Positions 35,235-44,972 are shown, counted from the stretch's first letter. The stretch is 64,000 nucleotides of DNA from Amycolatopsis jejuensis (GCF_000717335.1 NZ_JNYZ01000041.1:1-64000), one strand, 5' to 3'. Program-made: numbers and translations. Notes: a model not told the origin generated them from the letters alone.

Positions 35235-35714
35235 GTGGACATCCGTGCCGTCGCCTTCGACCATCCCGACGCGGCCAAGCTGATGGCCGAGGTCCAGCTG
35301 GAGTATGTGCGCCGCTACGGCAGCGAGGACGTCACCCCGATGGATCCGGCGGAGTTCACGCCGCCGCAAGGGTTGTTCCTGGTCGGCTACCTCGCCGACG
35401 TCCCGGTGGCATCCGGCGCCTGGCGCGCCCACGACGGCCCGGCGCCGTCGTTCCGGCCGGGCGACGCGGAACTGAAGCGGATGTACGTCGCGGAATCCGC
35501 GCGGGGCCGGGGTTTCGCCCGCGCGATGCTCGCGGAACTGGAACGGACGGCGTGGCAGGCGGGCCGCCGTCGCCTCGTACTGGAAACCGGCACCGAACAA
35601 CCGGAGGCAATCGGCCTCTACCGTTCGTCGGGCTACGCGGAGGTCCCCGGTTTCGGGGTCTACGCGGACACGCCCGAAAGCCGGTACTACGGCAAAAATC
35701 TCGCACGCGACTGA
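35235..35714 (+). CDS. GNAT family N-acetyltransferase
   Basis: A 159-residue acetyltransferase. Motif A, which binds acetyl-CoA, is LKRMYVAESARGRGFARAML (around residue 77) and motif B is EQPEAIGLYRSSGYAEV. GTG start. The substrate is unknown. It is followed after 11 bases by the gamma-carbonic-anhydrase reading frame. Confidence 0.88.
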   Translation: MDIRAVAFDHPDAAKLMAEVQLEYVRRYGSEDVTPMDPAEFTPPQGLFLVGYLADVPVASGAWRAHDGPAPSFRPGDAELKRMYVAESARGRGFARAMLAELERTAWQAGRRRLVLETGTEQPEAIGLYRSSGYAEVPGFGVYADTPESRYYGKNLARD

Positions 35715-35725
35715 CGGAGGCGGCT

Positions 35726-36257
35726 TTGGCCCTATACGCGCTGGGCGACCTGGTCCCGACCATCCACCCGGACGCCTACGTACACCCCGACGCAACCATC
35801 ATCGGCGACGTCCGAATCCGGTGCCCGCGCGTCGGTGTGGCCCCAGACCGTCCTCCGCGGCGACCACGGGTACATCGAAATCGGCGAACGCTCGAACGTC
35901 CAGGACGGCTGCATCGTCCACTGCACCTCGCAACACCCGACGATCCTGGGCCCATCGTCCGCAGTAGGCCACGCCGTACACATCGAGGGCGCGAAAATCG
36001 GGTCGGGCTGCCTGATCGCATCCGGCGCAGTGGTACTGAACGGAACCGTGATCGAAGACGGCGGAATGGTCGGCGCAGGCGCGGTACTTTCGTACGAATC
36101 GCACGTCAGCACCGGCGAAATCGCGCTGGGGGTACCGGCAAAGACCCGCCCGAACAATTCCTTCACCCCGGAGCAGATCGCCTCGGTAGTGGACTCCTAC
36201 GTCCGCCGCGGCGCACGTTTCCGCGAATCTCTCCGCCGCATCGACCCACCCATCTGA
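35726..36257 (+). pseudogene. Gamma-carbonic anhydrase family gene with a +1 frameshift
   Basis: A left-handed beta-helix protein split over two frames. Frame 1 from TTG at 35726 (GGAGG at 35716-35720) gives LALYALGDLVPTIHPDAY and runs to VRI; from about 35818 the family sequence continues one base later as GARASVWPQTVLRGDHGYIE, through VHCTSQHPT and VGHAVHIEG, to 36257. Removing one C in the run around 35818-35820 gives a single 176-codon gene of normal length. No other lesion is visible, so it is either a very recent pseudogene, a programmed shift, or an assembly error. Hexapeptide repeats and zinc-site His are kept. Confidence 0.85.
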
Positions 36258-36354
36258 CCCATCCCACCCAGCTGACCGCCACCCGCGCACCCACCCCGGC
36301 CCCGGCACCCAGACCGTAGTCACAATTCCGGCTTCGGGGTGCCCCATCGCAACA

Positions 36355-36408
36355 TTCCGTGAAGGGAACTTCACGGAATCAGATTCCCTCATGGTTCCCT
36401 TCACGGAA
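36355..36408. repeat. Dispersed palindromic element, copy 2
   Basis: Perfect 15-bp arms TTCCGTGAAGGGAAC (36355-36369) and complement (36394-36408), with the same CACGGAATCAGATTCCC interior as copy 1. It lies between the frameshifted carbonic anhydrase and ung. The surrounding spacer 36258-36463 holds no gene. Confidence 0.88.
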
Positions 36409-36463
36409 TCCCCAGCAGGCCCGCCCGGGTGACCTCCCCCACTCCACGCTAGGCTCGCGGCCC

Positions 36464-37141
36464 GTGACCGCACGACCGCTGGCCGACATCGTCGAAGCAG
36501 GCTGGGCGCAAGCCCTCGAACCCGTCGCCCCGCAGGTCTCGGCAATGGGAGAGTTCCTCCGCGCCGAGATCGCCGCAGGCCGCACCTACCTGCCCGCGGG
36601 CGAGCACGTGCTACGGGCCTTCAAACAGCCCTTCCAGGACGTCCGCGTGCTGATCGTCGGCCAGGACCCGTACCCGACCCCCGGCCACGCGGTCGGCCTG
36701 AGCTTCTCCGTCGCACCCGACGTGCGGCCGATCCCCAAGAGCCTGATCAACATCTACCAGGAGTACGCCGACGACCTCGGCCACCCCGCGCCCGCCACCG
36801 GCGACCTCACGCCGTGGGCGGGTCAGGGGGTGCTGCTGCTCAACCGGTCGCTCACCGTGCAGCCGCACAAACCCAACTCCCACCAGGGCAAAGGCTGGGA
36901 GCAGGTGACCGAGCAGGCGATCAAGGCGCTGGCCGCGCGAGGCGGTCCGCTGGTCGCCATCCTGTGGGGCCGCAACGCCCGCAACCTGCGGCCGATGCTC
37001 GGCGAGGTGCCGTGCATCGAGTCGGCGCATCCGAGCCCGCTGTCCGCGCGCAACGGTTTCTTCGGGTCGCGTCCGTTCAGTCGCGCCAACCAGCTGCTCA
37101 CCGAGCAGGGCGCCCAGCCGGTGGAGTGGAAACTGCCCTGA
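36464..37141 (+). CDS. ung: Uracil-DNA glycosylase (family 1)
   Basis: A 225-residue DNA repair enzyme that removes uracil. The catalytic motif [18 protein letters not shown] and the C-terminal [17 protein letters not shown] loop are both intact. GTG at 36464 is the start; the longer frame runs into the repeat upstream. Conserved near thiL and recG in actinobacteria. Confidence 0.97.
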   Translation: MTARPLADIVEAGWAQALEPVAPQVSAMGEFLRAEIAAGRTYLPAGEHVLRAFKQPFQDVRVLIVGQDPYPTPGHAVGLSFSVAPDVRPIPKSLINIYQEYADDLGHPAPATGDLTPWAGQGVLLLNRSLTVQPHKPNSHQGKGWEQVTEQAIKALAARGGPLVAILWGRNARNLRPMLGEVPCIESAHPSPLSARNGFFGSRPFSRANQLLTEQGAQPVEWKLP

Positions 37142-37208
37142 CCCGGCGCGTCCGGTCCGGCCGTCCGGCTCCGACCCCGGGGAAACACCGAAACCCCGGA
37201 GGAGAGCC

Positions 37209-38000
37209 ATGACCGCCACCGTCCCGTCCGCCGACGGCACCCCCATCGCGTTCGACACCTACGGCTCCGGCTCGCCGGTCCTGCTGGTCGGCGGCGCAGT
37301 GAACGACCGCACGACCGTCGCCGCCCTCGCCACCGTGCTGGCCGACGCGGGATTCACCGCCGTCGCCTTTGACCGGCGAGGCCGCGGCGACAGCGGCGAC
37401 GCACCCGTCTACTCGGTGGAACGCGAGATCGACGACGTTGCCGCGCTGATCGAGACCGTCGGCGGGCAGGCCGCGGTGTTCGGCCACTCGTCCGGCGCGA
37501 TCCTGTCCCTGGAAGCGGCCGCGCGGGGCCTGCCGATCACGAAAGTCGCGGTGTACGAGCCACCGTTCATCCTCGATGGCGCACGTCCTCGCCCCGCACC
37601 GGACCTCGTGGACCGCGTGAACGCCCGCCTGTCCGCCGACGACCGTGACGGCGCTGTTGAGCTGTTCCTGACCGAGGGCACCGGCGCCCCGGCGGAGATC
37701 GTGGCGGCGATGAAGGCAGCGCCGGTGTGGGGCTGGTTCACCGGCCTGGCGCACACGCTGCCGTACGACCTCACCATCTGCGGCCCGGGCAACCCCTTCC
37801 CGGCCGACCACCTGTCCGCGATCACCGCCCCGGCCCTGTCCCTGTCCGGCGGCGCCGGGGAGGCGTGGATGAAGGCCGCTGCCCAAGCCGTGGCCACCGC
37901 CGTCGCCCATGGCCGGTGGGAGGAGGTCCCAGGTCAGGACCACGGTGTCCTCAACGCGCCGGAGTCCCTGCGGGAAGTCCTGACGACCTTCCTGAAGTGA
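37209..38000 (+). CDS. Alpha/beta hydrolase
   Basis: A 263-residue alpha/beta hydrolase. The nucleophile elbow is GHSSGA, with FDRRGRGDSG before it and the likely catalytic His in PGQDHGVLN near the end. The lid is small. GGAGGAGAGCC precedes the ATG. The substrate is unknown. It is not part of the conserved backbone and ends at a bidirectional hairpin shared with rpmB. Confidence 0.85.
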   Translation: MTATVPSADGTPIAFDTYGSGSPVLLVGGAVNDRTTVAALATVLADAGFTAVAFDRRGRGDSGDAPVYSVEREIDDVAALIETVGGQAAVFGHSSGAILSLEAAARGLPITKVAVYEPPFILDGARPRPAPDLVDRVNARLSADDRDGAVELFLTEGTGAPAEIVAAMKAAPVWGWFTGLAHTLPYDLTICGPGNPFPADHLSAITAPALSLSGGAGEAWMKAAAQAVATAVAHGRWEEVPGQDHGVLNAPESLREVLTTFLK

Positions 38001-38005
38001 CGAAA

Positions 38006-38034
38006 AAGGGCGAGTGCCCTCGGCACTCGCCCTT
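38006..38034 (-). terminator. Terminator shared by rpmB and the hydrolase gene
   Basis: A perfect 13-bp stem AAGGGCGAGTGCC (38006-38018) with GGCACTCGCCCTT (38022-38034) and a 3-base loop. Read on the minus strand it is followed by TTTTTCG, a good T tract, so it mainly ends rpmB. Confidence 0.88.
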
Positions 38035-38051
38035 CGATGAAGCTCGGAAGC

Positions 38052-38243
38052 TCAGCCCCTGACGACCTTGCCCGCCTTGATGCACGACGTGCAGACGTTC
38101 AGGCGCTTGCGCTGGGACACGCCGACCTTGGCGTGCACAGTCTGGATGTTCGGGTTCCACCGGCGGTTGGTACGCCGGTGGGAGTGCGAGACCGACTTGC
38201 CGAAGCCGGGTCCCTTGCCACAGACGTCGCACACGGCAGCCAC
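38052..38243 (-). CDS. rpmB: 50S ribosomal protein bL28, zinc-binding form
   Basis: A 63-residue ribosomal protein. The start GTG at 38243 ([11 protein letters not shown]) follows GAGGAG. Two CxxC pairs, CDVC and CTSC, make it the C+ form that binds zinc; [14 protein letters not shown] and [14 protein letters not shown] are family sequences. Many actinobacteria also have a C- paralogue expressed under zinc starvation; none is in this window. Divergent from the DAK2 gene. Confidence 0.95.
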   Translation of the reverse strand: MAAVCDVCGKGPGFGKSVSHSHRRTNRRWNPNIQTVHAKVGVSQRKRLNVCTSCIKAGKVVRG

Positions 38244-38377
38244 GTCGAACTCCTCTGGATATGGGACAAAGAATGCGCGCCCGAACGTGCCGGGCAACTC
38301 GACCATAGTAACGACTGGTTTCGGGGGGCTCGCCGCGGGGTCGTTACCCTCGCGGGGACCGAGCGGGAGGTTACGGG

Positions 38378-39967
38378 GTGCGGGTGCTGGACGCGGCAGC
38401 GGTGTCGGCCTGGGCGGCGGCCGCCGTGCGCAGCCTTGGCGGGCTGCGCAGAGCGATCGACGGCATCAACGTGTACCCGGTCGCCGACTCCGATACCGGC
38501 TCGAACCTGCTGTACACGATGACCGGCGCGCACGAGGCCCTCGCCGCCACGGAACCGTCCGACGCCGCCGAGGCGCTGGCGATCCTGGCCCGCGGCGCGG
38601 TGGCGCACGCGAGGGGCAACTCGGGCGTGATCCTTTCCCAGGTCGTGCGCGGGATGGCCGACTGGGCGGCAGTCGGCGGAGACCTCGACGGCGCCGGTCT
38701 GGCCGCCGCGCTCGGGCACGCCGACCGGGTCGCCACCGGGGCGGTCAGCAGGCCGGTCGCCGGGACGATGCTCACCGTGCTGCACTCCGTCGCCGCTGCG
38801 GTGCGCGGCGAGACGCGGACGCTGCCGGAGGTCGCGCGCGAGGTCGTCGCCGTGGCCGCGGTAGCGCTGGACGAGACGCCCAAACAGCTGCCCGCCCTGG
38901 CGAAGGCCGGGGTCGTGGACGCCGGGGGCCGCGGGCTCGTCGCGTTCCTCGACGCGCTGGCCGGGGTCATCACCGGGGAGGCCGACGAACCCAGGCACGA
39001 CCTGGAGGTGGCCGTCGCGCCGGTGCTGGAGCAGGCGCCGTACGCGTGGGAGGTCATGTACCTGCTGGACGGCGTCGACGAGGCGCGGCTCCCGGCGCTA
39101 CGCAAGGAGCTGGGTGGCTTCGGCGACAGCGTCACGGTGGCCGGCGACGGTTCGGGCAGCCACGCGGTGCACGTCCACTGCGCGGACATCGGCGCGGCCA
39201 TCGAAGCCGGGCTGCAGCTGGGCCGTCCCCGCAAGATCCGCGTCGAGCCGCTGATCACGCCGACCCCGATCGAACCCGGCGGCGGCCTCGACCGGTCCGT
39301 GGTCGCGGTGGTGCGCGGCGGCGGGCTGGCCGAGCTGCTGCGGGCCGAAGGGGTCGCCGTGCTGGCGGTCCCGGACGGGGAAACACCCAGCGTCGAGGAC
39401 ATGATCGGGCTGTTCAACGAGGCCGCCGGACAGCACTTGAGCGTGCTGCCGGGCGGTCCGGACCTGACCGCTGCCGCCGACGCCGCGGCCGGGCACGCGA
39501 TGGCCGGTGACCGCGACGTCGTGGTGATCCCGTGCGCGTCGCCGGTGCAGGTGCTGGCCGCGCTCGCGGTGCACGATGGGGACCGCCGCGTCAACGACGA
39601 CGTCGTCGCGATGGCCGAAGCCGCTGCCGCGACCAGGCGTGGCGAGCTGCGGATCGCCACCGAGGAGTCGCTAACCTGGGTGGGCCGGGCCCAGTCCGGT
39701 GACGTGATCGGCCTGGTCGACGACGAGGTGGTGCTGATCGAGCCCGCCCCGGCGACGGCGACGAACCTCGTCGCGGCCGCGGTCGGCGTGCTCAACCGGA
39801 TGCTGGCGCTCGGTGGCGAGCTGGTCACCGTCCTGAACGGCGCGGATGCGCCCCCCGGCGTGGCCGCGGAGCTCGCCGGGCAACTGCGGCTGGAGCACCC
39901 CGAGGTGGAGTTGACGAGTTATGCCGGCGGTCAGGCCGACGCCGTGCTGCTGATGGGGGTCGAATAG
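38378..39967 (+). CDS. DAK2-domain protein (FakA-like fatty acid kinase)
   Basis: A 529-residue protein. The N-terminal DAK2/DhaL domain has [18 protein letters not shown] and [16 protein letters not shown] for ATP and Mg binding; the middle and C-terminal parts match the FakA layout, with [16 protein letters not shown] near 315. In Firmicutes FakA phosphorylates fatty acids held by FakB. Mycobacteria carry this as Rv2975c/Rv2974c. GTG at 38378. Two bases upstream of recG, so one operon. Confidence 0.9.
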   Translation: MRVLDAAAVSAWAAAAVRSLGGLRRAIDGINVYPVADSDTGSNLLYTMTGAHEALAATEPSDAAEALAILARGAVAHARGNSGVILSQVVRGMADWAAVGGDLDGAGLAAALGHADRVATGAVSRPVAGTMLTVLHSVAAAVRGETRTLPEVAREVVAVAAVALDETPKQLPALAKAGVVDAGGRGLVAFLDALAGVITGEADEPRHDLEVAVAPVLEQAPYAWEVMYLLDGVDEARLPALRKELGGFGDSVTVAGDGSGSHAVHVHCADIGAAIEAGLQLGRPRKIRVEPLITPTPIEPGGGLDRSVVAVVRGGGLAELLRAEGVAVLAVPDGETPSVEDMIGLFNEAAGQHLSVLPGGPDLTAAADAAAGHAMAGDRDVVVIPCASPVQVLAALAVHDGDRRVNDDVVAMAEAAAATRRGELRIATEESLTWVGRAQSGDVIGLVDDEVVLIEPAPATATNLVAAAVGVLNRMLALGGELVTVLNGADAPPGVAAELAGQLRLEHPEVELTSYAGGQADAVLLMGVE

Positions 39968-39969
39968 AC

Positions 39970-42123
39970 ATGGCCGGGCTGCGCGACAAGCTTCCGCTCC
40001 TGCTGGGCGCGAAAACGGCGAAGGCACTCGCCGGTGCGCTCGACATCGAGACCGTCTCCGACCTGCTGCGCCATTACCCGCGCCGCTACGCCGAACGCGG
40101 CGAGCTCACCGACATCGCCGGGCTGGAGCTGGGCGAACACGCGACCGTGCTCGCGCGGATCGAGAAGATCAGCAAGCGGCGCATGAAATCCCGTAACGGC
40201 ACCATCCTCGACATGGTGATCACCGACGGCAAACGGCGGCTTGCGTGCGCGTTCTTCAACCAGGCGTGGCGCGAGAAGGAGCTGGCGCCGGGCAAGACCG
40301 GGCTGTTCGCGGGCAAGGTCACCGCCTTCCGCGACACGCTGCAGCTGGCCAACCCGGAGTACGAGCTCCTCGACGCCGAACGCGAAGCCGAGGCTGTCGA
40401 CAACTTCCTCGCCGAGATCATCCCGGTGTACCCGGCAGCGCAAGGCATGCCGACGTGGTCGATCGCGAAATGCGTGCGGCAGGTGCTCGACGTGCTGGAG
40501 GTCGGCGACGACCCGATGCCGGAAGACCTGCGCAAGCGGCACGGCCTGCCCGGTCTGGAGCGGGCGTTGCGCGGTATCCACCGGCCCGAGGACTGGGCGC
40601 ACCTGGAGTCGTCGCGGCACCGGCTCAAGTGGGACGAAGCGATGGCCGTGCAGCTGATTTTCGCGCAGCGAAGGCATTCCGCGGTGTCGCGCCCGGCGAA
40701 ACCGAGCCCGCACACCGACGGCGGCCTCCTCGACGCGTTCGACAAGCGCCTGCCGTTCGACCTCACCGCAGGTCAGCGCGCGATCGGCGACGAGATTTCC
40801 GCGGACCTGTCGTCCGAGCACCCGATGAACCGGCTGCTGCAGGGTGAGGTCGGTTCGGGCAAGACGGTGGTCGCGCTGCGGGCGATGCTGCAGGTCGTCG
40901 ATTCCGGACGGCAGGCAGCCATGCTTGCGCCCACCGAGGTGCTGGCGGCACAGCATGCGCGTTCGCTGCGGGAGATGCTCGGCTCGCTGGGGATGGCAGG
41001 CGAGCTGGGCGCCGCCGACAACGCCACCCGGATCACGTTGCTCACCGGGTCGATGGGCGCGAAGGAGCGCAAGAAAGCGTTGCTGGACACGGTGAGTGGC
41101 GAGTCAGGCATTATTGTCGGTACGCATGCGCTGATCCAGGATACCGTACAGTTCGCCGATCTGGGGCTCGTGGTGGTCGATGAGCAGCACCGATTCGGCG
41201 TCGAGCAGCGGGATGCGTTGCGGTCGCGCGGTTCCGATTCGACGAGCCCGCACGTCCTGGTCATGACGGCCACGCCGATCCCGCGCACGGTCGCGATGAC
41301 GGTGTACGGCGACCTGGAAACGTCGGCGCTGCGCGAAATGCCGGTCGGCCGCTCGCCGATCAAGACGACGGTCGTTCCGGTGGCGGAGAAACCGGCGTGG
41401 CTCGACCGGGTGTGGCAGCGAGTCCGCGAGGAAGTCGGGAAGGGGCACCAGGCTTACGTCGTGTGCCCGCGGATCGGCGACGAACCGCCGTCGGACAAGA
41501 GTGACAAGCGCCCACCGCTCGCGGTGCTGGACATCGCGCCGGATCTGGCCAACGGAGCCTTGCAGGGCTTGAAGATCGCCGCTCTGCACGGCCGGATGCC
41601 GACGGACGAGAAGGACGCCGTCATGCAGGCATTCGGCGCAGGCAAGGTGGAAGTGCTGGTCGCGACGACGGTGGTCGAGGTCGGCGTGAACGTCCCGAAC
41701 GCGACGGCGATGGTCATCCTCGACGCCGACCGGTTCGGCGTGAGCCAGCTGCACCAGCTGCGTGGCCGCGTCGGCCGGGGGAGCGTGCCCGGATTGTGCT
41801 TGCTGGTAACGGAAACCCTGGACGGCACTTCGACTCGCGAACGACTGGCCGCCGTCGAGTCCACCACGGACGGTTTCGAGCTCTCCCGGCTGGACCTGGA
41901 ACTACGCCGCGAGGGCGACATCCTGGGCGCGGCCCAGTCGGGCAAGCGGTCGGGCCTGAAGCTGCTGTCCCTCCTGCGCGACGAGGACGTAATCACCGAA
42001 GCGCGTACGCAAGCACAGGAAATCGTCGTGCGGGACCCGTCGCTCGGTTCTTATCCCGGCCTGGCGCAAATGGTGGCCGACGTCGTCGACCTGGAGCGGG
42101 CCGAGTACCTGGAGAAGAGTTGA
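39970..42123 (+). CDS. recG: ATP-dependent DNA helicase RecG
   Basis: A 717-residue superfamily 2 helicase that remodels stalled forks and Holliday junctions. Residues 1-250 hold the wedge domain; then motif I GEVGSGKTVVALRAML, motif II VVVDEQHRFGVEQR, motif III MTATPIPRTVAM and the C-terminal QLHQLRGRVGRGS. It is a little short compared with the roughly 730-residue mycobacterial protein. The ATG lies two bases after the DAK2 stop. Confidence 0.97.
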   Translation: MAGLRDKLPLLLGAKTAKALAGALDIETVSDLLRHYPRRYAERGELTDIAGLELGEHATVLARIEKISKRRMKSRNGTILDMVITDGKRRLACAFFNQAWREKELAPGKTGLFAGKVTAFRDTLQLANPEYELLDAEREAEAVDNFLAEIIPVYPAAQGMPTWSIAKCVRQVLDVLEVGDDPMPEDLRKRHGLPGLERALRGIHRPEDWAHLESSRHRLKWDEAMAVQLIFAQRRHSAVSRPAKPSPHTDGGLLDAFDKRLPFDLTAGQRAIGDEISADLSSEHPMNRLLQGEVGSGKTVVALRAMLQVVDSGRQAAMLAPTEVLAAQHARSLREMLGSLGMAGELGAADNATRITLLTGSMGAKERKKALLDTVSGESGIIVGTHALIQDTVQFADLGLVVVDEQHRFGVEQRDALRSRGSDSTSPHVLVMTATPIPRTVAMTVYGDLETSALREMPVGRSPIKTTVVPVAEKPAWLDRVWQRVREEVGKGHQAYVVCPRIGDEPPSDKSDKRPPLAVLDIAPDLANGALQGLKIAALHGRMPTDEKDAVMQAFGAGKVEVLVATTVVEVGVNVPNATAMVILDADRFGVSQLHQLRGRVGRGSVPGLCLLVTETLDGTSTRERLAAVESTTDGFELSRLDLELRREGDILGAAQSGKRSGLKLLSLLRDEDVITEARTQAQEIVVRDPSLGSYPGLAQMVADVVDLERAEYLEKS

Positions 42124-42650
42124 TCCGCACTGCTTTGCCGGGTGACGCAGCCGGCATCGCCGCGGTCCACGTAGCTTCCTGGCAAGCGGCTTACGCGGGT
42201 CTGCTACCGGACGATTTCCTGTCCGGCTTGTCGGTGGATTCTCGTACGGATTTCTGGGCTTCTCGCCTGGCCGACCCTTCGGCGCAGCACACAGTCCTGG
42301 TGTCGACCGACCCAGCCGGGCTCATCACGGGATTCGCCGCTTTCGGCCCAAGCCGGGACGAGGATGGTGCCGGTGCTGTTGCTGGTGCTGGTTTGACGGG
42401 CGAACTAGCGTCGCTGTACCTCCTGCCGTCCCACTGGGGCCGCGGAACAGGCCGAATCTTGCACGAACGATGCGTGGAGCTGCTTTCGGAGCGATTTCGC
42501 GAGGCGACGTTGTGGGTCCTGTCGACCAACGCCCGTGCGCGGAGGTTCTACGAACGAGCAGGCTGGATCGCCGACGGGACAACAAAAGTAGAGGCCCTGA
42601 GCACGGTGACTTTGGAAGAGGTCCGGTACCGGCTTGCGTTGCGTGGCTGA
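42120..42650 (+). CDS. GNAT family N-acetyltransferase downstream of recG
   Basis: A 176-residue acetyltransferase with SLYLLPSHWGRGTGRILHERC (acetyl-CoA loop) and NARARRFYERAGWIADG. The TTG start at 42120 overlaps the recG stop (TTGA) and GGAG lies six bases upstream, so translation is coupled. The last 25 bases and stop codon are part of a 28-bp tandem duplication at 42626-42684. Confidence 0.85.
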   Translation: MIRTALPGDAAGIAAVHVASWQAAYAGLLPDDFLSGLSVDSRTDFWASRLADPSAQHTVLVSTDPAGLITGFAAFGPSRDEDGAGAVAGAGLTGELASLYLLPSHWGRGTGRILHERCVELLSERFREATLWVLSTNARARRFYERAGWIADGTTKVEALSTVTLEEVRYRLALRG

Positions 42651-42684
42651 GCTTGAGTACCGGCTTGCATTGCGTGGCTGAGCT
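42626..42684 (+). repeat. Tandem duplication of the GNAT stop-codon region
   Basis: A 28-base segment (42626-42653) that includes the GNAT stop codon is repeated at 42657-42684 with one substitution and a 3-base gap. It opens the non-coding spacer 42651-43107. Confidence 0.9.
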
Positions 42685-43107
42685 GCAGCCTGGCGGGTCC
42701 GCCACCTGGTCGTCGGTGCTCCCCCCCCCGGTGGGATGCTGCGAGGCCGAGCTACGGTCGGCTCGCTTCGGGCAGAGCTGACGAGCGCGCTCCAGCGAGC
42801 ACGATCCGCGGCCCGGTCGGGCGACAATTCGTTTTCGGGAAGCCCGCTGGGTTTCGGGAAGGCCGCGCCGCACTCCACCACTCGCTTCGCCGCTCGCCTT
42901 GCCATCTGCCTCACCCCGCCCCGCGCTCCGCGCCTTGCGTCTCGCACCTCACCCCGCCCCGCGCTCCGTGCCTCGCCCCTCGCACCTCACTTCGCCGTTC
43001 GCCGCTCCGCGCCGCTCGCCTTGCCATCTGCCTCACGCCGCCCGGCTTTATGCCGCCCCGCCCGCGCCTCGCTTCGCCGCTCGCCTCACCCTCAACCCCC
43101 CGCTCCC
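42685..43107. repeat. C-rich non-coding spacer with direct repeats
   Basis: No supported gene. A run of nine C lies at 42721-42729. The 24 bases at 42891-42914 recur at 43013-43036, and CCTCACCCCGCCCCGCGCTCCG-like units repeat around 42909 and 42948. The strong CGC/CTC periodicity makes several frames look open by composition only. Confidence 0.65.
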
Positions 43108-43722
43108 TCAAACCCCCCGCTCCCTCAGCACCCCCGCCCGCGCCGCAATAGCCGCCGCCTCCGCAGCCATTCCCGCACTCTCCTCCGAAACCGGCTCACG
43201 CGACACGAACAGCCGGTAGAAAACCGGCCCACACGCCAAGCGGGTCACCTCGTCCGGATCGGTGTCGGCAGGCACCTCTCCCCGCGCCACCGCCCGCTGC
43301 ACTACCACCGCCGCCCGCGAATGCCGGTCCCGGTAGAACGCACGCAACGCCTCCGCCGCGCGCTCCGACTGGAACCCCGCCAGCACCGCAGCCATCGGCA
43401 GTTCCCGAGACCCCGCGGTCGTGAAGGTCCGCACCACCTCCAGCACCATCTCGCGCAAGTCACCGGCCAATGAACCGGTGTCCGCCGGGCTCCACGGTTC
43501 CTCCGCGCCCAATTCGAGCGCAGCCGCGACCAAGCCCTCCCGCGATTCCCACCGCCGGTACACCGTCGTCTTGTGCACCCCCGACCGCTCGGCCACCGCC
43601 TCGACGCTCAGCTCACCGAACCCGACCTCCGCCAGCAGGTCGAGCGTTGCCCGCAAAACGGCGACGCGCGTGCGTTCCGTCCGGCCGCCCGGTCGGCGCG
43701 TGCCAGGCAATTCGGTTGCCAA
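43108..43722 (-). CDS. TetR family transcriptional regulator
   Basis: A 204-residue repressor-type protein. The helix-turn-helix is VEAVAERSGVHKTTVYRRW (about residues 40-58) and the C-terminal part is a TetR ligand domain of the kind annotated TetR_C. It is divergent from the erythromycin-esterase-like gene with only 31 bases between, and a palindrome covers that gene's start codon, so the esterase gene is its probable target. Confidence 0.9.
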   Translation of the reverse strand: MATELPGTRRPGGRTERTRVAVLRATLDLLAEVGFGELSVEAVAERSGVHKTTVYRRWESREGLVAAALELGAEEPWSPADTGSLAGDLREMVLEVVRTFTTAGSRELPMAAVLAGFQSERAAEALRAFYRDRHSRAAVVVQRAVARGEVPADTDPDEVTRLACGPVFYRLFVSREPVSEESAGMAAEAAAIAARAGVLRERGV

Positions 43723-43740
43723 TCACTACTCCCGTTGCGT

Positions 43741-43762
43741 TAGTGTCGCCAGTATGACACTA
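43741..43762. promoter_or_regulatory. Candidate TetR operator over the esterase start codon
   Basis: TAGTGTC (43741-43747) and GACACTA (43756-43762) are perfect 7-bp complements with an 8-base spacer. The ATG of the downstream gene (43754) lies inside. The spacing is typical for TetR-family operators. Confidence 0.55.
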
Positions 43763-44971
43763 CTCGGCGCCCGTTCGCCGCTGGACGGCGACGTCACCCC
43801 GATCACCGACCTGATCGGCGACGCGCGCATCGTCGCGATCGGCGAGAACAACCACCACATCCGCGAATTCGGTGAGCTCCGCTTCCAGTTGCTGCGCCGG
43901 CTCGTGGAGGACCACGGGTTCACCGTGCTCGGCTTCGAATCGGGCTTCGCCGAGGGCGACCGGGTGGAGCGATGGCTGCGTGGTGGCCCCGGCGACGTCG
44001 CCGAAATCGCGCGAGACGGATTCACCTTCACCCTCGGCGACTCGCCCGAGATGCACGACATGCTCACCTGGCTGCGCAGCCACGGCGGCGTCCGCTACAC
44101 CGGCCTTGACCTGCCGAGCTCGAGTGGCTCTCCGCAACCGGCACTGCAGGCGGTCCGGAGCTTCATCGAGGAGGTGGATCCCGATGTCCTTCCGCTGGTC
44201 GACGCCGCAATCCGGGCGGCCGGGCCGTACTCCGCGGTCAGCAACGCCGTCGCGCCTGGCCGTTACGAGGCAATGGCCGATTCCGAACGCGACGCTGCTA
44301 CCACGGCCTTGACGACGCTCGTTGCCCACCTTCGCTCGCTGTCGCCCATTTATCGGCAACGGAGCGAAGGCCACCGCTACACCATTGCCGAGCATCACGC
44401 GGTCGGCGCGCTTCGCGTTGACATGTACCTGCGAGAGCTGAAGGCGATGATGTCGGGAACAGCGCCGTCGCTACAGAGCTCTTCGCGCGACACGTACATG
44501 GCGTCGACCGTGAAGCTGCTTCGCCGGCTGTACGGCGAAGGCGAGAAGATCGTGGTGATGGTCCACAACGGACACCTGCAGCGCGTACCGTTCGCCGCTT
44601 TACCGACCATGACGTTCCCTTCGGCGGGTACGCACCTCGCGGAGGCCTTCGGTGACGACTATTTCGCTCTCGGTCTCACCGCCGGTACCGGGACCACCAC
44701 CGGTCTCGAGCCGGATGGCGGCGAACGACTCGGCTTCCGCGCCTTTGCGCAAGATTTGCCACCAATCGCCGATGGAAGCGTCGAAGCGGCGTTGACCAGC
44801 GCGGATCCGTGTGTGGTCGATTTTCGGCAACACCGCGCAAGCGGCATCGCGGGACCGTCGAGCATCCGGCACGCGCACATGTTCTCGCCAGTCGACGTCG
44901 CGCAAGCCTTCGACGCGCTCGTCTACCTGCCAACCATGTCGGTCAGCGCGCACCTCGCCTCCGCGAAGTAA
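43754..44971 (+). CDS. Erythromycin esterase family protein
   Basis: A 405-residue protein of the EreA/EreB superfamily. The catalytic region starts IGENNHHIREFGELRFQLL, the equivalent of GExxH, and later VMVHNGHLQR keeps the second conserved His. Characterised members open macrolide lactones, but most actinobacterial members are untested, so resistance is not claimed. A very short spacer to a TetR gene suggests induction by a small ligand. No ribosome-binding site is visible before the ATG, so translation may be leaderless. Confidence 0.85.
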   Translation: MTLLGARSPLDGDVTPITDLIGDARIVAIGENNHHIREFGELRFQLLRRLVEDHGFTVLGFESGFAEGDRVERWLRGGPGDVAEIARDGFTFTLGDSPEMHDMLTWLRSHGGVRYTGLDLPSSSGSPQPALQAVRSFIEEVDPDVLPLVDAAIRAAGPYSAVSNAVAPGRYEAMADSERDAATTALTTLVAHLRSLSPIYRQRSEGHRYTIAEHHAVGALRVDMYLRELKAMMSGTAPSLQSSSRDTYMASTVKLLRRLYGEGEKIVVMVHNGHLQRVPFAALPTMTFPSAGTHLAEAFGDDYFALGLTAGTGTTTGLEPDGGERLGFRAFAQDLPPIADGSVEAALTSADPCVVDFRQHRASGIAGPSSIRHAHMFSPVDVAQAFDALVYLPTMSVSAHLASAK

Positions 44972-44972
44972 C

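Noticed and set aside
43754..44971. Confirmed macrolide-resistance gene
   Set aside because: Family membership alone does not show macrolide hydrolysis; most actinobacterial members are untested.
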